Shown: positions 45,039 through 53,645, counted from the stretch's first letter. The stretch is DNA of 64,000 nt from Alteromonadaceae bacterium M269 (GCA_004353515.1 SMNZ01000004.1:454360-518359), one strand, 5' to 3'. Notes: generated by a model from the letters alone, not told the origin. Translations and numbers: made by a program.

Positions 45039-45279
45039 AACTACCGATGGTAAGTTCAATCAAAATAAGAACACAGATAATGCATTTTGCTTTTGGTATC
45101 GCCAAGCCCTCACCCCAAGTCTTAGGCTAAATTATTAGCCAAGCCACTGATGTATAGTCAGTTTTTTGTTCGAATAAAGACTCGAATAATGCATTCAGAC
45201 ACTTATTAAGCTAAGCTCGATAACAGGCTAATTCATCCAACAAGGTATTAACACTACCTATGTGCTGCTAAAAATCACT

Positions 45280-46020
45280 ATGTCTTTAAGTCGATATAGT
45301 TTGCTGCTGCTCTTTATCCTATCTCCTTTTTCTGAGGCAAAGAAGTTGGTTTTCTTCGTTGGAAGCCCGCAATTTCCTCCAGTAATTTATAAAGACCAAG
45401 ACACTGGTAATTTTCAAGGCATAGTGCCTGATATACTCAACAGTATGCCTGAGTCATCTATAGAGATTGAATATATTCATCACAATCGCCTACGTGGAGA
45501 AGATGCTCTCTATACGAATGAGGTCGACGCCACCATACTCACTAAGGAATGGGCAAGCAGCCCAGAAAAGCTGATTTTTACCAGCCCAATCTTTAAACAT
45601 CGTGACTTTATATACAGCGACGCTCCGTTTCCCGCTGGCGCAGAATTGGACACAACGATTACTGGCTCTGATGTTTGTGCAAGGCGTGGCTACACCTACC
45701 CTAAATTACAACAATTCTTCGACCGCGGCTCTGCAAAACGTATAGATACCTCTAGCGAAGAAACTGAGCTTAAGATGTTATTACTAGACAGATGTCATGT
45801 CGCTGTTGTTAATGAGTTCATCGCCGACTGGCTTATCAACAATAATAATTGGCAGGATGATATTTATAAGTTGCAGTATCCACTCAGCGATATCGACTTT
45901 ACCATGGCCTTCACACCCGACTGGCAAGATTTTGTACTTCAACTCAATGACCACATCAGTCGCATTGAAGAAAGCGGCGAGTTAGCAGCAATTATACGTA
46001 GAAATCGAGGTCTAGACTGA
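45280..46020 (+). CDS. Periplasmic amino-acid-type substrate-binding protein
   Basis: 246 aa from the ATG at 45280 (GTG at 45262 would add six residues without a better RBS). Signal peptide of about 19 residues (MSLSRYSLLLLFILSPFSEA). SBP_bac_3 fold: SPQFPPVIYKDQDTGNFQGIVPDIL near 27-51 and the C-terminal lobe VAVVNEFIADW near 180. Two Cys (VCARRGYT and DRCHVAVV) may form a disulfide. No transporter neighbours, so it could be a sensor-type or orphan binding protein. Confidence 0.85.
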   Translation: MSLSRYSLLLLFILSPFSEAKKLVFFVGSPQFPPVIYKDQDTGNFQGIVPDILNSMPESSIEIEYIHHNRLRGEDALYTNEVDATILTKEWASSPEKLIFTSPIFKHRDFIYSDAPFPAGAELDTTITGSDVCARRGYTYPKLQQFFDRGSAKRIDTSSEETELKMLLLDRCHVAVVNEFIADWLINNNNWQDDIYKLQYPLSDIDFTMAFTPDWQDFVLQLNDHISRIEESGELAAIIRRNRGLD

Positions 46021-46029
46021 AGCAAACGG

Positions 46030-46048
46030 ATAAGGCAAAAAACCTTAT
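46030..46048 (+). terminator. Hairpin after the binding-protein gene
   Basis: ATAAGG (46030-46035) and CCTTAT (46043-46048) around CAAAAAA; 10 nt beyond the stop codon. A weak terminator with little U-tail. Confidence 0.5.
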
Positions 46049-46133
46049 AGAACACTTCATAGACTCAGCATATTATTAATCTAGTTTAACTCCAGGCGGA
46101 ACTAATAAGCACAAATTCACTCTATACCCCAAC

Positions 46134-47075
46134 GTGCTTTGTGCAAGGAAAAGCCTGTTGTTAACACATTCGATTAGCTTAGATGTAGATATCGCACCTG
46201 AACCTCTACTGGAGATTGGGGAGCATGACATTGATGAAGCACATGCAGTTATTCATGTTATCAATTTGGATGACTTCGAGGACACAAAGAACAAGCAACC
46301 TAGTACGTCAGCTTCATTTAACAACAAGCTACTTATCATGCTGATGTTGTCACTGATGCTTCACGCTTTAACCTTTTACTTGCTCAACTTACGTATCAAA
46401 CTGCCATCGCTACTCGAAAAGAAAGAGCAGCCACTTATCATTCAAGCAAAACTCTATACACCACCGAAAACTGAGATCATCAATGAGCCAGAGCTTGAAA
46501 GCAGAGTAGAACCAGAACCCATTGAGGTTCCGGAAGTGCAAGAGCCAGAGATCCAAGAGACCAATGAAGATACGGTTCCAATAGAAGAGTCAGTTGTTAT
46601 TAAAGAGCCTATAACTGTTGAACCAGAACCTTTAGATGAGCCGCCGCCTCAACCTGAAGTACCTGTAGAGCAACAGCAAACAGAACCTGAAGTTAATCGA
46701 CCCATCACTCGCCCAAGATCGCTTTTTGACACAAGGGCAGTCACAGATTTAAGAGCCTTAAATGAAGCCAAACAAAACAGCTTGGCAGATGATGCGTTCA
46801 GAGAATATCAGTACAACAGGGTTCACCCTGAAATAAATACTAACCCTAAGCAGGCACTGCAATTTACAGCAGAGGAAAATAGACAACTTGCAGACCAGCA
46901 GCTGTATAACTCCAGGGCAAAAATAAAGACAGACTGTAAAAAAGTTGCAGGCAAAGCTTTAAGTATCCTCGGTTATCTTGCAGGAGGCGCTGTTGAATGC
47001 CTTAAGAATCCAGAATTTAAGTCCTTTATTCAAAAGCGTTTGGAAGAAACTAACTCAGCCCCGCCTTCCAAATAA
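46134..47075 (+). CDS. TonB-like proline-rich single-span protein
   Basis: 313 aa from a GTG (TTG at 46158 also possible). Unusual order: about 65 soluble acidic residues, one membrane helix (about 67-86, LLIMLMLSLMLHALTFYLL), then a long P/E-rich stretch (about 105-190: EPEPIEVPEVQEPEIQ...), then a C-terminal domain (about 200-310) ending with GYLAGGAVECLKNPEFKSFI and two Cys. Helix plus Pro/Glu spacer resembles TonB-like envelope-spanning proteins, but there is no recognisable TonB C-terminal fold. No family named. The 3' end overlaps the convergent PBP1b gene by 21 nt. Confidence 0.65.
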   Translation: MLCARKSLLLTHSISLDVDIAPEPLLEIGEHDIDEAHAVIHVINLDDFEDTKNKQPSTSASFNNKLLIMLMLSLMLHALTFYLLNLRIKLPSLLEKKEQPLIIQAKLYTPPKTEIINEPELESRVEPEPIEVPEVQEPEIQETNEDTVPIEESVVIKEPITVEPEPLDEPPPQPEVPVEQQQTEPEVNRPITRPRSLFDTRAVTDLRALNEAKQNSLADDAFREYQYNRVHPEINTNPKQALQFTAEENRQLADQQLYNSRAKIKTDCKKVAGKALSILGYLAGGAVECLKNPEFKSFIQKRLEETNSAPPSK

Positions 47076-49370
47076 CCTATCCCATAGGCTTTTCTTTTTC
47101 GGTTGCGGCAACACAAGTTGCCCTTCACAAGATTGTGCTTCAGGTAGAGCATCTGAAATAGCAGGCAAAATCACACTATTGGGGCAACCAGGCTGAAGAT
47201 GAACCCCCGTATCCGCATCAAAGCTAGTCATAGCCAAACTAGAAGGAAAACGCCTTGCTAATGATTTGGGGTAACGCCCTTTCTGATAGCTAACAAATAA
47301 TCCCAGTGCACCGCTCGCACCGCTCAATCCGGTTGATTGGTTATCATCCTTACCAACCCAAGTCGTGACCAAGTTATACTTATCAAATCCTGTAAACCAA
47401 CTATCACGATAGTCATCTGTCGTGCCGGTTTTACCCGCCATATTAGTATTGGGGAACGTCTTGTCGATTAAAGTGGCTGTGCCCTCTTTAGTGACTTTAT
47501 GCAATCCAAAGTTAAGCAGATAGGCTGCATTCTCATCAACACGTTGCTGCCCTTCTACCTCTCTCTTCCAGAGTATATTGTCGTTCACCGTGCTTACCGC
47601 TAAAAGAGCATGCAAGGGTTTATATTCGCCATTATTCGCAATGGTTTGGTACATCTGATTAACTTGTAGCGGTGACAAGTTTACTGCGCCTAAAGTCAGA
47701 GATGGATATTCATTCACTGGCTCAGTCACACCAAGAACATGCAGCATATCGGCAACATAGCCTAACCCTAACTCCATCCCGAGATTCACTGTCGGCACAT
47801 TCAGCGATTTCACCAAAGCGTCTAACAGGCGTACCTGACCTCTAAATTTCTTATCCGCGTTTTTCGGGGACCAGGTATTACCGCGATCACTTTGCAGTGT
47901 GATGGGTTCATCCTTTAATGGTGTAGATAATTGATAGCTTTCTGCTTGCTCCAATGCAGCTAAATAGATAGCAGGCTTAACCAAAGAGCCTATAGGGCGC
48001 TTGGCATCTATAACACGGTTGAACCCCTGAAATTGCGTATCTCGTGCCCCAACCATAGCTCGGATTTCACCACTGTTTATATCCGTAACCATCATCGCAC
48101 CTTGTAGCTCATCCAACTTCCGTTGACGCTCCAGATGAGTAAGGCCTTGAGTAATTGCTCGTTCTGCCTGCCTTTGAGCATGAGGGTCCAGCGTTGTATA
48201 AACTTTAAGGCCACTTTGCGTTAACGATGCATCAATGGACAATTCACTGAGCTCCCTTTTCACTTTATCCATGAAGGCAGGATGCTTTCCTTTTCCAAAC
48301 CGAGAACTGCTGACCAAAGTGATAGGGCTTGCCGCATATGATTCATACTGTTGAGGATCGATCACATGGTGTTCCATCATTAAGCGTAAGACGATATTAC
48401 GTCTCGTTTCTGCACGCTCAGGATGACGTCTTGGATTGTAATAGGATGGGCCTTTAATCATACCAACCAGAGTCGCAATTTCAGGCACGGCTAATTCGTT
48501 AAGCGGGCGATCAAAGTAAAAATGGCTAGCCAACCCAAAACCATGAACTGCGTTAGCGCCACTCTGTCCGAGGAAAACTTCATTCAGGTAAGCTTGAAGA
48601 ATTTCATCTTTGTCATAGCGCAGCTCAATCACTAACGCCATTAACGCTTCCTGCGCCTTTCGAGGAATAGACTTTCTATTACTCAGGAACAGGTTTTTGA
48701 TCAGTTGCTGCGTTAGCGTACTACCACCCTGCACCGCTCTGCCAGCTGCAATATTTGCCATTAAAGCGCGCAATATGCCCAATGGCGCAATACCGTAATG
48801 ATTATAAAAGTCTCGATCTTCGACCAAAATCAGCGCATCAATCAGGGACTGTGGCACTTCGTCGATAGCCACCAGCATACGATCTTCCTTTGCACCACTT
48901 ACCAATCGAGTAACCAGCCACGGCTCTAGCTGCATTTTATTGCGCTCTTCAGCCGTATTTGTATTCACTATCCGGCTAACACGACCGTTGGCAAAGCTAA
49001 CTGTCAGGGCTTCTTGAGTTTCAAAGCCATTGGGAGATTCATATTCACGGCGAATTAGCGATAACTTGGTCTGGCTTAGTGAATAATCGCCACTTTGTTT
49101 GGGCGTACGAACTTTTCTATAGCCAAGCAGTTTCAGCTCTTCAATAATCTCTCCACGCGCTATCTCTTGGCCTTTTTCAAGAGTTAATGCCCTAGCGTAT
49201 ATCTGAGTAGGTACTTGCCACTTGTTCCCATCAAAAGTCGCTTGGATTTTGGCGTCTAAATAGAAACCATAAGCGACCATGATCACTAAAAAAACAAAAA
49301 AGAGCTGCCAAAAATGTCGTTTGAACCACTGCCACGTCATGACAAAAGGTCTAGCTAGATACTTTCCCAT
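47055..49370 (-). CDS. mrcB: Bifunctional penicillin-binding protein 1b
   Basis: 771 aa, class A PBP. N-terminal helix (about 18-36), UB2H-like region (about 45-130), a glycosyltransferase-51 domain with catalytic EDRDFYNHYGI near 184 and GGSTLTQQLIKN near 215, then a transpeptidase domain (about 420-720). The latter carries the active SLVK (in GSLVKPAIY, near 470), SLN (near 530) and KTGTT (near 655) motifs. Polymerises and cross-links peptidoglycan. C-terminus is short after the transpeptidase. Upstream gap of 254 bp to fur is shared. Its LpoB regulator is not seen here. Confidence 0.95.
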   Translation of the reverse strand: MGKYLARPFVMTWQWFKRHFWQLFFVFLVIMVAYGFYLDAKIQATFDGNKWQVPTQIYARALTLEKGQEIARGEIIEELKLLGYRKVRTPKQSGDYSLSQTKLSLIRREYESPNGFETQEALTVSFANGRVSRIVNTNTAEERNKMQLEPWLVTRLVSGAKEDRMLVAIDEVPQSLIDALILVEDRDFYNHYGIAPLGILRALMANIAAGRAVQGGSTLTQQLIKNLFLSNRKSIPRKAQEALMALVIELRYDKDEILQAYLNEVFLGQSGANAVHGFGLASHFYFDRPLNELAVPEIATLVGMIKGPSYYNPRRHPERAETRRNIVLRLMMEHHVIDPQQYESYAASPITLVSSSRFGKGKHPAFMDKVKRELSELSIDASLTQSGLKVYTTLDPHAQRQAERAITQGLTHLERQRKLDELQGAMMVTDINSGEIRAMVGARDTQFQGFNRVIDAKRPIGSLVKPAIYLAALEQAESYQLSTPLKDEPITLQSDRGNTWSPKNADKKFRGQVRLLDALVKSLNVPTVNLGMELGLGYVADMLHVLGVTEPVNEYPSLTLGAVNLSPLQVNQMYQTIANNGEYKPLHALLAVSTVNDNILWKREVEGQQRVDENAAYLLNFGLHKVTKEGTATLIDKTFPNTNMAGKTGTTDDYRDSWFTGFDKYNLVTTWVGKDDNQSTGLSGASGALGLFVSYQKGRYPKSLARRFPSSLAMTSFDADTGVHLQPGCPNSVILPAISDALPEAQSCEGQLVLPQPKKKSLWDRLFGRRG

Positions 49371-49560
49371 GAATACATCCCTGTTAAGAAATCAAAGGCT
49401 GACCGTACAGCCAGAAAAATGTTGAAGAAGAAAAATAAAAACGCAATGGCATGTATTAAAACAAGTCACTTCCTAAAAAAACAGCCTCTATTCTACACAT
49501 TAATCGCCCCCTTTTTCATGTATAAATATACAGAACAAGTTAATGAGAACAATTTGCAAT

Positions 49561-49575
49561 TAATAATCATTATCA
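49561..49575. promoter_or_regulatory. Fur box upstream of fur
   Basis: TAATAATCATTATCA matches the 7-1-7 Fur consensus TGATAATnATTATCA at 14 of 15 positions, and a surrounding 19-mer matches 15 of 19. It lies 50 nt before the fur start, implying autoregulation. It is also about 190 nt from the divergent mrcB start, where influence is less likely. The rest of 49371-49624 holds no gene. Confidence 0.8.
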
Positions 49576-49624
49576 TTAGTATTCATAGAGAATTAAATTA
49601 CCGTCACCTTGTACGGACATCATT

Positions 49625-50086
49625 ATGAATATGGAACTTAAGATGAATCAGAATAAAGAGCTGAAAAAGGTCGGATTAAAAGTCACACATCCGAGGATTT
49701 TGGTGCTCGAAGTGCTTCAGAATCCTGAAAAGAAGCATATCAGTGCAGAGGAAATATATCGGATATTGCGTGATAGAGGTGAAGAAATTGGGTTAGCAAC
49801 AATCTATCGAGTCCTGAATCAATTCGACGATGCAGGAATTGTAGATAAACATCATTTTGACGGCGGCAAATCTGTTTTTGAATTAAGCGATACTGATCAT
49901 CACGATCACTTGATCTGCCTTAATTGCGGTAAAGTCATTGAGTTTGAAGATAAAATTATCGAGAGATGTCAGGTAGAAGTTGCTGAACGAAACATGATGA
50001 CCTTAACCCACCACAGCTTATACCTTTATGGCACCTGCATAGGTGGCTGCACTCCCGAACAAGAGACTTCTTCACCTGATTCATAA
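49625..50086 (+). CDS. fur: Ferric uptake regulator
   Basis: 153 aa. Winged-helix DNA-binding part (about 10-90, with HPRILVLEVLQ, SAEEIYRIL, IGLATIYRVLNQF) then the metal domain HHDHLICLNCGKVIEF near 97-112 and CIGGCTPE near 138: two CxxC-type zinc sites. Iron-bound Fur represses iron-uptake genes. The start may be 49625 or the Met at 49643 (MNQNKELKKVGLK), which resembles other Fur starts. Autoregulatory Fur box upstream. Confidence 0.96.
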   Translation: MNMELKMNQNKELKKVGLKVTHPRILVLEVLQNPEKKHISAEEIYRILRDRGEEIGLATIYRVLNQFDDAGIVDKHHFDGGKSVFELSDTDHHDHLICLNCGKVIEFEDKIIERCQVEVAERNMMTLTHHSLYLYGTCIGGCTPEQETSSPDS

Positions 50087-50157
50087 AATTTAGCTATTAA
50101 CGACTTTATTTAATTGCAGAGATAGCTCACAACTTTTAGTAGTAACAACGGCCATAT

Positions 50158-50967
50158 ATGAGAAATATAATTTCTGAAGAGGTAACTCACGTCCATCACT
50201 GGAACCAGAATCTCTTCACTTTTAAATGTACCAGACAACAATCATTGACATTCGAAAGCGGTCAATTTGTCATGATTGGCCTCGAAGTTGATGGCAAACC
50301 TCTTATGCGTGCCTACAGTATTGCAAGTGCCTCATATGAGGACGAGCTCGAATTCTTCAGCATAAAAGTTGAAAATGGTGCTCTTACTTCTCGCTTGAAG
50401 GACATCCGAGTCGGGCAAAACATTATGGTGTCAACTAAAGCCGCTGGTACCCTAGTCCCGGGGCATCTGATCCCAGGAAAACACCTTTATTTGCTTAGCT
50501 CTGGCACTGGCCTAGCTCCATTTATGAGTATTATTCGAGACCCACACATTTACGAAAGCTATGACAAAATCATACTCGTTCACTGTGTTCGAGAAGTTTC
50601 CGAGCTCGCCTATCAACAGGAAATAGAGCATCACCTCCCCGATAACGAGTACTTTGGCGATCTCGTCCGAGAAAAATTACTCTATTACCCAACGGTTACT
50701 CGTGAACACTACCAATACAACAGCTTAGGTGTTCCTGACGGTTTAAAGGCACATCAAGGTAGAATCACTACGCTACTAAAGGGTGAGAGCTTTAGCACTG
50801 ATTTGCAGCTACCAAAACTCGATCCAGAGCATGATCGATTTATGCTTTGCGGCAACAATGCAATGCTTCAAGATATAATGACAATATTGAATGAAAAAGG
50901 GTTTTCGAAAGCAACCTCTCGCTCACAGGGGCACTATGTCATCGAACAAGCCTTTATAGAAAAATAA
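50158..50967 (+). CDS. fpr: Ferredoxin/flavodoxin-NADP+ reductase
   Basis: 269 aa. FAD-binding RAYSIAS near 52, phosphate loop KAAGTLVPG, NADP-binding GTGLAPFMSI near 120, FMLCGNNAM near 228 and a C-terminal end FIEK. The bacterial Fpr subclass II length and the ALTSRLKDI flexible segment fit. It supplies electrons for Fe-S repair and detoxification, relevant next to fur. 71 nt after fur on the same strand, with its own start region. Confidence 0.93.
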   Translation: MRNIISEEVTHVHHWNQNLFTFKCTRQQSLTFESGQFVMIGLEVDGKPLMRAYSIASASYEDELEFFSIKVENGALTSRLKDIRVGQNIMVSTKAAGTLVPGHLIPGKHLYLLSSGTGLAPFMSIIRDPHIYESYDKIILVHCVREVSELAYQQEIEHHLPDNEYFGDLVREKLLYYPTVTREHYQYNSLGVPDGLKAHQGRITTLLKGESFSTDLQLPKLDPEHDRFMLCGNNAMLQDIMTILNEKGFSKATSRSQGHYVIEQAFIEK

Positions 50968-50983
50968 CAATCAAAAACAGATT

Positions 50984-51003
50984 GGTACTCGTTCTTGAGT
51001 ACC
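50984..51003 (+). terminator. Hairpin after fpr
   Basis: GGTACTC (50984-50990) and GAGTACC (50997-51003) around GTTCTT, 17 nt after the stop codon, then TCTTACCTC. A modest terminator. Confidence 0.5.
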
Positions 51004-51184
51004 TCTTACCTCACACCAGACTTTTCACTTCAATCATAGTTTGGCGCAAACACACCTTTCATCGTGATTTAACAACACAATCACTTTACCTACTTTCAAG
51101 AACCCCAGAACAAATGTGAGCAATTCGAGTATCAACGGCATTAATGAAAAAATTATGAGGAAATAATAAATTTACAGTGGGAAA

Positions 51185-51259
51185 TAAAAAAGCAGGCCCC
51201 AGGGGAGGCCTGCCAAATTGTGAGCAAACGCCACCATAGAAAACACATAACTAGATGAC
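51185..51259 (-). ncRNA. Predicted Fur-regulated RyhB-like small RNA
   Basis: About 75 nt, from a start predicted 7 nt after the -10 box to the U-run at 51191-51186. It contains TTGCTCACA (51227-51219), identical to a stretch of the E. coli RyhB core as I recall it, within a GC..TTTGCTCACAATTTGGC context. It ends in a GCAGGCC/GGCCTGC hairpin. It has no RBS-led frame: the one ATG (51246) lacks a Shine-Dalgarno sequence and its frame runs through the terminator. It lies 1.1 kb from fur in the 366-bp gap (50968-51333) between convergent genes. Inference: iron-responsive regulatory RNA that would pair with mRNAs of iron-using proteins. Exact ends unproven. Confidence 0.6.
51186..51213 (-). terminator. 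Terminator of the predicted small RNA
   Basis: GCAGGCC (51213-51207) pairs with GGCCTGC (51198-51192) on the minus strand and is followed at once by TTTTTT (51191-51186). GC-rich stem and uninterrupted U-run make it the strongest rho-independent terminator in the window. fpr stops 220 nt before it and the DUF2306 gene is 120 nt beyond, with a promoter between, so it most simply serves the small RNA. Confidence 0.8.
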
Positions 51260-51265
51260 GATTAG

Positions 51266-51319
51266 ATAATATACCTCCACACCCTCAATTGCAAATAGAA
51301 ATTATTATCATTTGCAATT
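51266..51319 (-). promoter_or_regulatory. Fur-box promoter facing the predicted small RNA
   Basis: Minus strand: -35 TTGCAA (51294-51289), exact 17-nt spacer, -10 TATTAT (51271-51266; 5/6). Overlapping the -35, perfect 10-bp arms AATTGCAAAT (51287-51296) and ATTTGCAATT (51310-51319) enclose a TGATAAT half-site, 11 of 15 to the 7-1-7 Fur consensus. Fur bound here would block RNA polymerase. Confidence 0.68.
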
Positions 51320-51333
51320 ATTTATTAATTTCA

Positions 51334-52212
51334 CTAACTCCCTATTACTTGCGTTATCCGTGGAAGCCACATCAAAGTGAATGCACCAAAAACCCCGAGC
51401 GTTGTCACCAAGGTTCCAACCCAAAGCACGCCACTCACTGCGGCTTTCTTCACTTTGCTCTTTTGGCGTTTAGCCCAAAAGTAAAGTTCAGCAACTAACA
51501 TTGGCAACGCATAACAAGCGTATGAAAAAAATAAATCTGCAGGGCCATCCAGCGTACTGTTATTTCCGTTAGCGCCTTGATTGATCATAAACCAGGACAT
51601 CAAATATAAACGAAAGGTCCAGACACCGTTGATTAGGATAAAAGCATGAACAGCAAAGCGCTTATGTAAGTCGAACTTCTTTAGCATTGCATAACGCCAA
51701 GCGAGAAGCGATACAACCAGTATCAACACACCATTTAGAGATATTCCATAAGCACCGATGTCACTCAATCGCGAACCTCTACCCCAGGTTAAATACAATC
51801 CGGTAACAGCACCTATCAATCCTAATGTCAGAAACAACCGGCCATTCCATCTGTGGAACGCGGGGTAGTTCTTTCTGACGTAAGGCATAATTTGAATCAC
51901 GCCTCCCATACTCAAGAGGGCGGCAGGAATAATATGGGCAAGCATGGCGAAATTACCTGAGTTATCTCCCTCAATATAACCTGTGATCATATGAGAGAAA
52001 TCAACATTACCTACTCCACCTCCCACCAAAGGGAAAGCAAAAGTAGTGAGTATATAAAGAGCAAATAACCACTGCCCTATTAAGGCAACCACCAACCAAC
52101 TGGAGACTGATAATTTTAAGGCGCTTTCTGCCTTTATATTAATGGGAGTTTCGACGTACGTTTTTTGAAGTTCCGTTTGACTATGCATTTTTGACTCAAC
52201 ATTGTTATTCAT
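51334..52212 (-). CDS. DUF2306-family membrane protein
   Basis: 292 aa from the ATG at 52212. The frame extends to a TTG at 52296, but that start looks unnatural. About seven to eight membrane helices: near 40-62 (VALIGQWLFALYILTTFAF), HIIPAALLSMGGVIQIM, YPAFHRWNGRLFLTLGLIGAVTG near 117, and others. The HRWxGR motif and MLKKFDLHKRFAVHAF near 178 are typical of DUF2306 (cytochrome b561-like) proteins. Function unknown; conserved His could bind heme. Divergent from the AraC gene (178 nt). Confidence 0.8.
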   Translation of the reverse strand: MNNNVESKMHSQTELQKTYVETPINIKAESALKLSVSSWLVVALIGQWLFALYILTTFAFPLVGGGVGNVDFSHMITGYIEGDNSGNFAMLAHIIPAALLSMGGVIQIMPYVRKNYPAFHRWNGRLFLTLGLIGAVTGLYLTWGRGSRLSDIGAYGISLNGVLILVVSLLAWRYAMLKKFDLHKRFAVHAFILINGVWTFRLYLMSWFMINQGANGNNSTLDGPADLFFSYACYALPMLVAELYFWAKRQKSKVKKAAVSGVLWVGTLVTTLGVFGAFTLMWLPRITQVIGS

Positions 52213-52390
52213 CAGGCTGCCATTATTGGCGTCGTTTGGGTCCCGTATCTCGCCGAATTCGGAATCTGATACCCAATTTATCCTGAGAAAAGACAAAAAA
52301 TTTGTAGTGAAACAATTCTTAACAAAGCATCTTGGAATATTGTAATGAACCGCTTTAGTATCAAAGTAGAAGAGACTAAATAACTATAAG

Positions 52391-53485
52391 ATGATGGGAC
52401 TACAATACGCTTACAGCGCTTTGCTAGCCGTTGGCTTAACGGCACTTATTGCACAACTTACTGTCAGTCAGAAAAAGACCGTACACGTCGTTTTTGCTAT
52501 CTTTTGTGGTTCCATGGTGATGGTCGCAACCAGGCACTTAACATCCGACAATATCGGCATCTATCAATACTTGATTGGGTTAGGAACATGCGCCACCTGT
52601 AACGCATATTGGCTCGTATCAAGAGCATTGTTTAGAGAAAGACAACCAATCTTTTTAAGACATATTCTTGTTGCTCTCGCTATCGCGGTTCTGGTCATGC
52701 TTGATCAAGGAATTGAAATGGTGAATGCACTAGCCGATTCCCCCTTTTCCCAACTCAATGCATTGTCATCATCATTAGGTGAAGTGACCAACTTATTGTC
52801 ATCTTGCATCCTAATGTTGAGTTTTTGGGAAGCGGCAAGAGGTTTTTCGAGCACCGCTGGCGCGCAAAGGTGGCAACGCATCGCTTTTATGATTTCATTT
52901 GCTACCGGCGTGACTCTTTGTACAGTTATCGCTAAGGGATTTTTTAACGAAGAGCAACTAGCCACTGTTTTCCCATGGTTTGTCGCATTTTCAGCCCTAC
53001 AAATTATCTTGGTGACACAAGGAATCATCATTAGCCAAGCTTATGAAGAACGGAAAGCAAACGACGAGGAAAAACTAGCTCCGCTGGTACCAAGGGAGAT
53101 TCAGGATAATGAAGATGAAAGAGAGTTAATCGCTAGGCTTAAGAAGATTCTTTTCCAAGATAAGCTATTCCTTCGGGCAAACCTCAAAATGGTCGACATC
53201 GCGCACTTGTTAGATGTTCCCGAATACAAAGTCAGTCGCACGTTAAGATCCCATTTTAGTGCAAGGAACTTTAATCAATTTATCAATAGCTTACGAGTTA
53301 AGCACGCTAAAGCATTATTAGAAGCTCCCGATAGTCGGCACTGGACCATACTCGTCGTTGGGCTCGAAAGTGGCTTTGGTTCAATAGGCCCTTTCAATCG
53401 CGCATTCAAATCTGAATTTGGCCTTACACCCAATGAATACAGGCAATCATTGCATGTTGAGAAGGAAGTTGCAGAATCAGCTTAG
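52391..53485 (+). CDS. AraC-family regulator with membrane N-terminus
   Basis: 364 aa. The first 220 residues have seven hydrophobic helices (LQYAYSALLAVGLTALIA, AIFCGSMVMV, ...), then an acidic linker and a C-terminal AraC HTH (about 260-355: LKMVDIAHLLDVPEYKVSRTL, LESGFGSIGPFNRAFKSEFGLTPNEYR). Such proteins sense a membrane signal and control an adjacent gene. The divergent DUF2306 gene is the likely target. Confidence 0.87.
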   Translation: MMGLQYAYSALLAVGLTALIAQLTVSQKKTVHVVFAIFCGSMVMVATRHLTSDNIGIYQYLIGLGTCATCNAYWLVSRALFRERQPIFLRHILVALAIAVLVMLDQGIEMVNALADSPFSQLNALSSSLGEVTNLLSSCILMLSFWEAARGFSSTAGAQRWQRIAFMISFATGVTLCTVIAKGFFNEEQLATVFPWFVAFSALQIILVTQGIIISQAYEERKANDEEKLAPLVPREIQDNEDERELIARLKKILFQDKLFLRANLKMVDIAHLLDVPEYKVSRTLRSHFSARNFNQFINSLRVKHAKALLEAPDSRHWTILVVGLESGFGSIGPFNRAFKSEFGLTPNEYRQSLHVEKEVAESA

Positions 53486-53524
53486 CGACTGGTTAATTTA
53501 AGCTCATCTTTTTCAAAAATAGAG

Positions 53525-53553
53525 TTGATAATCATTATCATTTGCATTAGTAT
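53525..53553 (+). promoter_or_regulatory. Fur box within a promoter, no protein gene downstream
   Basis: TGATAATCATTATCA (53526-53540) is a perfect 7-1-7 Fur site. It overlaps -35 TTGATA (53525-53530, 5/6), a 17-nt spacer and -10 TAGTAT (53548-53553, 4/6). The transcript would run to the right, into about 110 nt without a supported gene before the convergent LysR gene end at 53665. Confidence 0.65.
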
Positions 53554-53610
53554 CAATTACACATAACGTCATTAAGTTTACTGGTCTTTTCTTGATGCAA
53601 CTTATGTATT

Positions 53611-53645
53611 GGCGGGTAGTTATTTATGCAGGGTAGCTACTCGCC
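53611..53645 (+). other. Hairpin downstream of the second Fur-box promoter
   Basis: GGCGGGTAG (53611-53619) pairs with CTACTCGCC (53637-53645), 8 Watson-Crick pairs and one G-U, around a 17-nt loop. Followed by CCATCTTCCTT, not a proper U-run. A 13-codon frame (ATG at 53595 to TAG at 53634-53636) crosses it without an RBS. Could end a roughly 85-nt Fur-regulated RNA or be the terminator of either convergent gene. Confidence 0.45.

Noticed and set aside
49419-49628. Frame MLKKKNKNAMAC... between mrcB and fur
   Set aside because: Runs through the fur promoter and Fur box; A/T-driven Lys/Ile composition and no RBS.
51289-51498. Plus-strand frame MQIEIIII... starting in the Fur-box palindrome
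   Set aside because: It is antisense to the DUF2306 gene 3' end for most of its length, has no RBS, and its first residues are only the translated palindrome.
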